Source of the DNA: Alphaproteobacteria bacterium
GTDB taxonomy: Bacteria > Pseudomonadota > Alphaproteobacteria > Micropepsales > Micropepsaceae
Assembly (NCBI GenBank): GCA_003451645.1
Contig: DMER01000234.1
Location: 9,031-17,358, forward strand
DNA length: 8,328 nucleotides
Reading direction: 5' to 3'
The notes below the pieces were generated by a model. The model worked only from the letters and a program-made list of their open reading frames with translations. It was not told the DNA's origin and searched no databases. A program made the position numbers and the translations under genes. Below are positions 6,472-8,328 of this stretch, piece by piece. How positions within the stretch are numbered: position 1 is the first letter of the stretch; each line of letters opens with the position of its first letter.

Positions 6472-6887
6472 AGCCCGATCCAGCGCTCGTGCTCAATCAG
6501 ATCGGCGGCCGTCTCCTCTTTGAGATCGGGCCAGCCCTTGCCCCAGGCTATGGTCAGGGTTCGGCCGGGACCATGGGCGTCCTGCTCATCATGGCGGCCC
6601 AAGAGTGCGAGCGGGCAGCGTCCCTGCGCGTCGCGGAGAACCGCGCGCTGCGGGCCTGGCTGCGCGAGGCGGCCGAAGGCTTTGAGGCCGCGGACCTGCC
6701 AGAACCCTCCGTCGACATCCAGGCCCTTGATGCCGAGGGCGCCAGGCTCAAGCAAGCGCTGATCCAGGCCCAAATCCGCCTCGAAGCCCGCCTCCCGGAC
6801 CCGGCGGCGCAGGCCTTGCTCTTGCGCAGTTACGATCTATTGGCGGAGGCCTCGCGCAGGCGGCGCATCCACCTGCCTCCGTTCTAG
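6468..6887 (+). CDS. small helical protein of unknown function
   Basis: I do not recognise this 139-aa protein with certainty. It is real: it has a perfect AGGAGG, a 4-bp ATGA overlap with the phosphotransferase gene, and a 17-bp gap to the transporter gene. It is predicted mostly helical, rich in A, L, R and E, with no cysteine cluster, signal peptide or catalytic motif. The N terminus MKPDPALVLNQIGGRLLFEI is followed by a glycine-rich turn (GYGQGSAGTMG, 27-37), a helix rich in E and R (44-72), a PEPSVD linker (78-83) and a last long helix (about 85-133) with heptad-like leucines that could form a coiled coil. It ends RRRRIHLPPF, a basic patch. An accessory or partner subunit of the phosphotransferase is the simplest guess because the genes are coupled; this is inference only. 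Confidence 0.8.
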   Translation: MKPDPALVLNQIGGRLLFEIGPALAPGYGQGSAGTMGVLLIMAAQECERAASLRVAENRALRAWLREAAEGFEAADLPEPSVDIQALDAEGARLKQALIQAQIRLEARLPDPAAQALLLRSYDLLAEASRRRRIHLPPF

Positions 6888-6904
6888 AGGGAAGGCGAAA
6901 CCCC

Positions 6905-8179
6905 TTGGATCGCACTTTTGGCCGCCTGCCGACGCCGTACCGCCTCGCTGCCTTCACCGCTGCCGCCAATCTGATCGGCGGCGCGCATATGCCGTTCTTC
7001 CCCTCCTGGATGGCGTCCAAAGGGCTGGACGCAACCGACATCGGCCTAATCATTGCCATCATGGGCATGATCCGCGTGGTCACCGGCCCCGTGATGTCCT
7101 TTGCCGCCGAAGCGGCCCAGCGCCAGCGCCAGACCATCATCTTGCTCACCGGCGGCGCCGCAGCCTCCTATGCCGCCTATTTCTGGGCAGATACCTTCTT
7201 CTGGATTTTGGCATGGTCGCTGACCACTAGTGCCGCCTGGTCCGCCGTCTCCCCGCTCTTTGAGAGCATCACGCTCAGGGCCGGTCAGCGCGAAGGCTTC
7301 CAATATGGCCGTGTCCGGCTGTGGGGCACCGCTGCCTTTGTCGTGTCCAATGTCGCCTCAGGCTGGCTCGTTCAGGCCTATGGCATCGCGGCGTTCCTGC
7401 CCTATCTGACTATCGCAGGCCTCATCGCCCTGATCTTCTCGCTGGGCGTGCCGCAAGAGCAACCCGACCACCAAGCGCCAACCAACGGCACAAAGGATCA
7501 GCTGCGCAGTGCCATCCGCCTCTGCATCCATCCGGTCTTCGCGCTGTTCGTGCTCGCGGGTGCGCTAGCACAAGCTCAGCACGGCTTTTATTACGGCTTC
7601 GCGACGCTCGACTGGAAGGCCCAAGGCTTCAGCGCCGCCACCGCCGGGGTCCTCTGGGCCATCGGGCCGATCGCCGAAATTGTTCTCTTCTATTATGGTG
7701 CCAAGGTGATGCGGCTGGTCGCACCGACGCATCTGTTGGCGCTGGCGGGGGCGAGCGGGGTGATCAAATGGGGCGTCATGGCCTTGGCTCCGCCCTTGTG
7801 GATCCTGTTTCCGTTACAGATCCTGCACGCAGGCACCTTCGCCGCCGCCCATTTGGGCGCCATGCAGTTTATCTTGCGCGCCGTGCCTGGCCATTTGGCG
7901 GCAACGGCTCAGGCCGTCTACGCCGCCATCACTTATGGCGTGGTTATGGCCGCAGCCCAATTCGCGTCCGGTCTGTTGTTCCACGACTATGGCTCGCTCG
8001 GCTATCTGGCCATGAGTGCCATGGGCGGCGGCGCCTTGATCTTGTCCCTGGTCTTGGCCCGCGCCTGGCAAGGGCAAACCCTGGCGCCCGCTCAAGATAC
8101 AACCATTGAGCCGGCCGCGCTGCCCTGGTCCCCGCAATTCGTGGACCGCCCCGATAACACCCGCCCACCTCAGCCTTAA
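6905..8179 (+). CDS. MFS transporter, MFS_1-like (HcaT/phenylpropionate-permease-like)
   Basis: This 424-aa protein has about 12 hydrophobic segments and no signal peptide, as expected for an inner-membrane major facilitator. The first segment (YRLAAFTAAANLIGGAHMPFF, 12-32) needs the upstream start, the next ATG being too late (codon 29), so translation begins at TTG 6905; GGAAGG (6890-6895) sits 9 nt upstream. The sequence YGRVRLWGTAAFVVSN (about 134-149) is the marker of the MFS_1-like/HcaT group, and a polar loop (186-199) joins the two halves. The C-terminal ~35 residues are a soluble tail. It is the last gene of the rightward operon, 17 bp after the small helical gene, so it probably moves the substrate or product of the phosphotransferase and lipocalin-like proteins. 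Direction and substrate cannot be read from sequence; HcaT-type relatives are proton symporters for aromatic acids, which is only a loose guide. Confidence 0.9.
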   Translation: MDRTFGRLPTPYRLAAFTAAANLIGGAHMPFFPSWMASKGLDATDIGLIIAIMGMIRVVTGPVMSFAAEAAQRQRQTIILLTGGAAASYAAYFWADTFFWILAWSLTTSAAWSAVSPLFESITLRAGQREGFQYGRVRLWGTAAFVVSNVASGWLVQAYGIAAFLPYLTIAGLIALIFSLGVPQEQPDHQAPTNGTKDQLRSAIRLCIHPVFALFVLAGALAQAQHGFYYGFATLDWKAQGFSAATAGVLWAIGPIAEIVLFYYGAKVMRLVAPTHLLALAGASGVIKWGVMALAPPLWILFPLQILHAGTFAAAHLGAMQFILRAVPGHLAATAQAVYAAITYGVVMAAAQFASGLLFHDYGSLGYLAMSAMGGGALILSLVLARAWQGQTLAPAQDTTIEPAALPWSPQFVDRPDNTRPPQP

Positions 8180-8187
8180 CCATCACT

Positions 8188-8217
8188 CTGTCTTTGGATG
8201 GGTTGGCACTGTCTTTG
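8188..8217. repeat. 9-bp direct repeat CTGTCTTTG, 21-bp period
   Basis: CTGTCTTTG occurs at 8188-8196 and 8209-8217. The 21-bp spacing equals two helical turns, so both copies would face the same side of DNA, as in some regulator binding sites. No regulator can be named. Confidence 0.45.
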
Positions 8218-8229
8218 CTGCACGGTGTC

Positions 8230-8281
8230 TAGCGCAACGGGCGATCAAATCACTTCGATTTGAGAGCGGAAAGTTGCGCTA
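8230..8281. repeat. nested inverted repeat (outer 9 bp, inner 7 bp)
   Basis: The outer arms are TAGCGCAAC (8230-8238) and its exact reverse complement GTTGCGCTA (8273-8281). Inside them, TCAAATC (8245-8251) pairs with GATTTGA (8257-8263) around a 5-nt loop, ACTTC. The unpaired bases between the arms form asymmetric internal loops of 6 and 9 nt. There is no T tract after it, so it is not a typical intrinsic terminator. An interspersed palindromic element, a regulator site or an RNA structure are the options. Confidence 0.75.
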
Positions 8282-8328
8282 ACCTATTGAATTGCCGTGC
8301 ATCGTGATCGCGGTCAGTTGACTGTTTT

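Larger units (their letters stand above)
8180..8328. other. non-coding right end with repeats and possible promoter of a gene outside the window
   Basis: No gene is seen after the MFS stop. The stretch is more AT-rich than the coding DNA. It contains a 9-bp direct repeat (8188-8217), the nested inverted repeat (8230-8281) and a TTGACT box (8318-8323) inside the palindrome CAGTTGACTG, which could be a -35 whose -10 lies off the edge. No T-tract terminator for the rightward operon was found. Confidence 0.6.

Noticed and set aside
7321..8109. 262-codon plus-strand frame inside the MFS gene
   Set aside because: Arginine-rich frame-shifted shadow with no membrane segments; the MFS frame has 12 segments and the YGRVRLWG marker.
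8230..8281. Intrinsic terminator for the rightward operon
   Set aside because: The stems are interrupted by internal loops and no run of T follows, so the nested repeat does not fit a Rho-independent terminator.

Overview
The window looks like a chromosomal segment of a GC-rich alphaproteobacterium. By eye the coding regions have strongly GC-biased third codon positions, the genes are tightly packed, and the families present (ABA4-like, DUF2237, DUF423, APH-type phosphotransferase, MFS_1-like/HcaT-like transporter) fit that group. The order or family cannot be fixed from the sequence alone. I see no rRNA, tRNA, CRISPR array, transposase or phage gene.

Left half, minus strand. Six genes are read leftwards from about 4270. 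They are a DUF423 membrane protein, a cysteine-rich DUF2237 protein, an ABA4-like (DUF4281) membrane protein, a GT4 glycosyltransferase, a class I SAM methyltransferase, and a partial alpha/alpha-toroid protein that runs off the left edge. The last three form one translationally coupled unit: the GT4 and methyltransferase genes overlap by 20 bp, and the methyltransferase and toroid genes share an ATGA stop/start. They look like a small assembly line for a glycosylated and methylated, possibly isoprenoid or lipid-linked, product. No product is known to me.

Right half, plus strand. Four genes run rightwards from about 4305. They are a CrtC/AttH-lipocalin-like protein (RDRSWG motif, resembling DUF7064/DUF7065), an APH/ACAD10-type phosphotransferase, a small helical protein of unknown function, and a 12-TM MFS transporter of the MFS_1-like type. 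Gaps are 16 and 17 bp, with one 4-bp overlap, so this is very probably an operon. The set suggests phosphorylation, binding or remodelling, and transport of a hydrophobic metabolite, but no substrate can be named. The two divergent blocks are separated by only about 34 bp, so at least one promoter must lie inside the opposing gene.

Right end. The last ~150 bp (8180-8328) are non-coding and more AT-rich than the rest. They hold a striking nested inverted repeat (8230-8281), a 9-bp direct repeat spaced 21 bp, and a possible -35 element near the edge. This looks like an intergenic regulatory or interspersed-palindrome region in front of a gene outside the window. The most notable points are the two uncharacterised gene modules and this nested palindrome.
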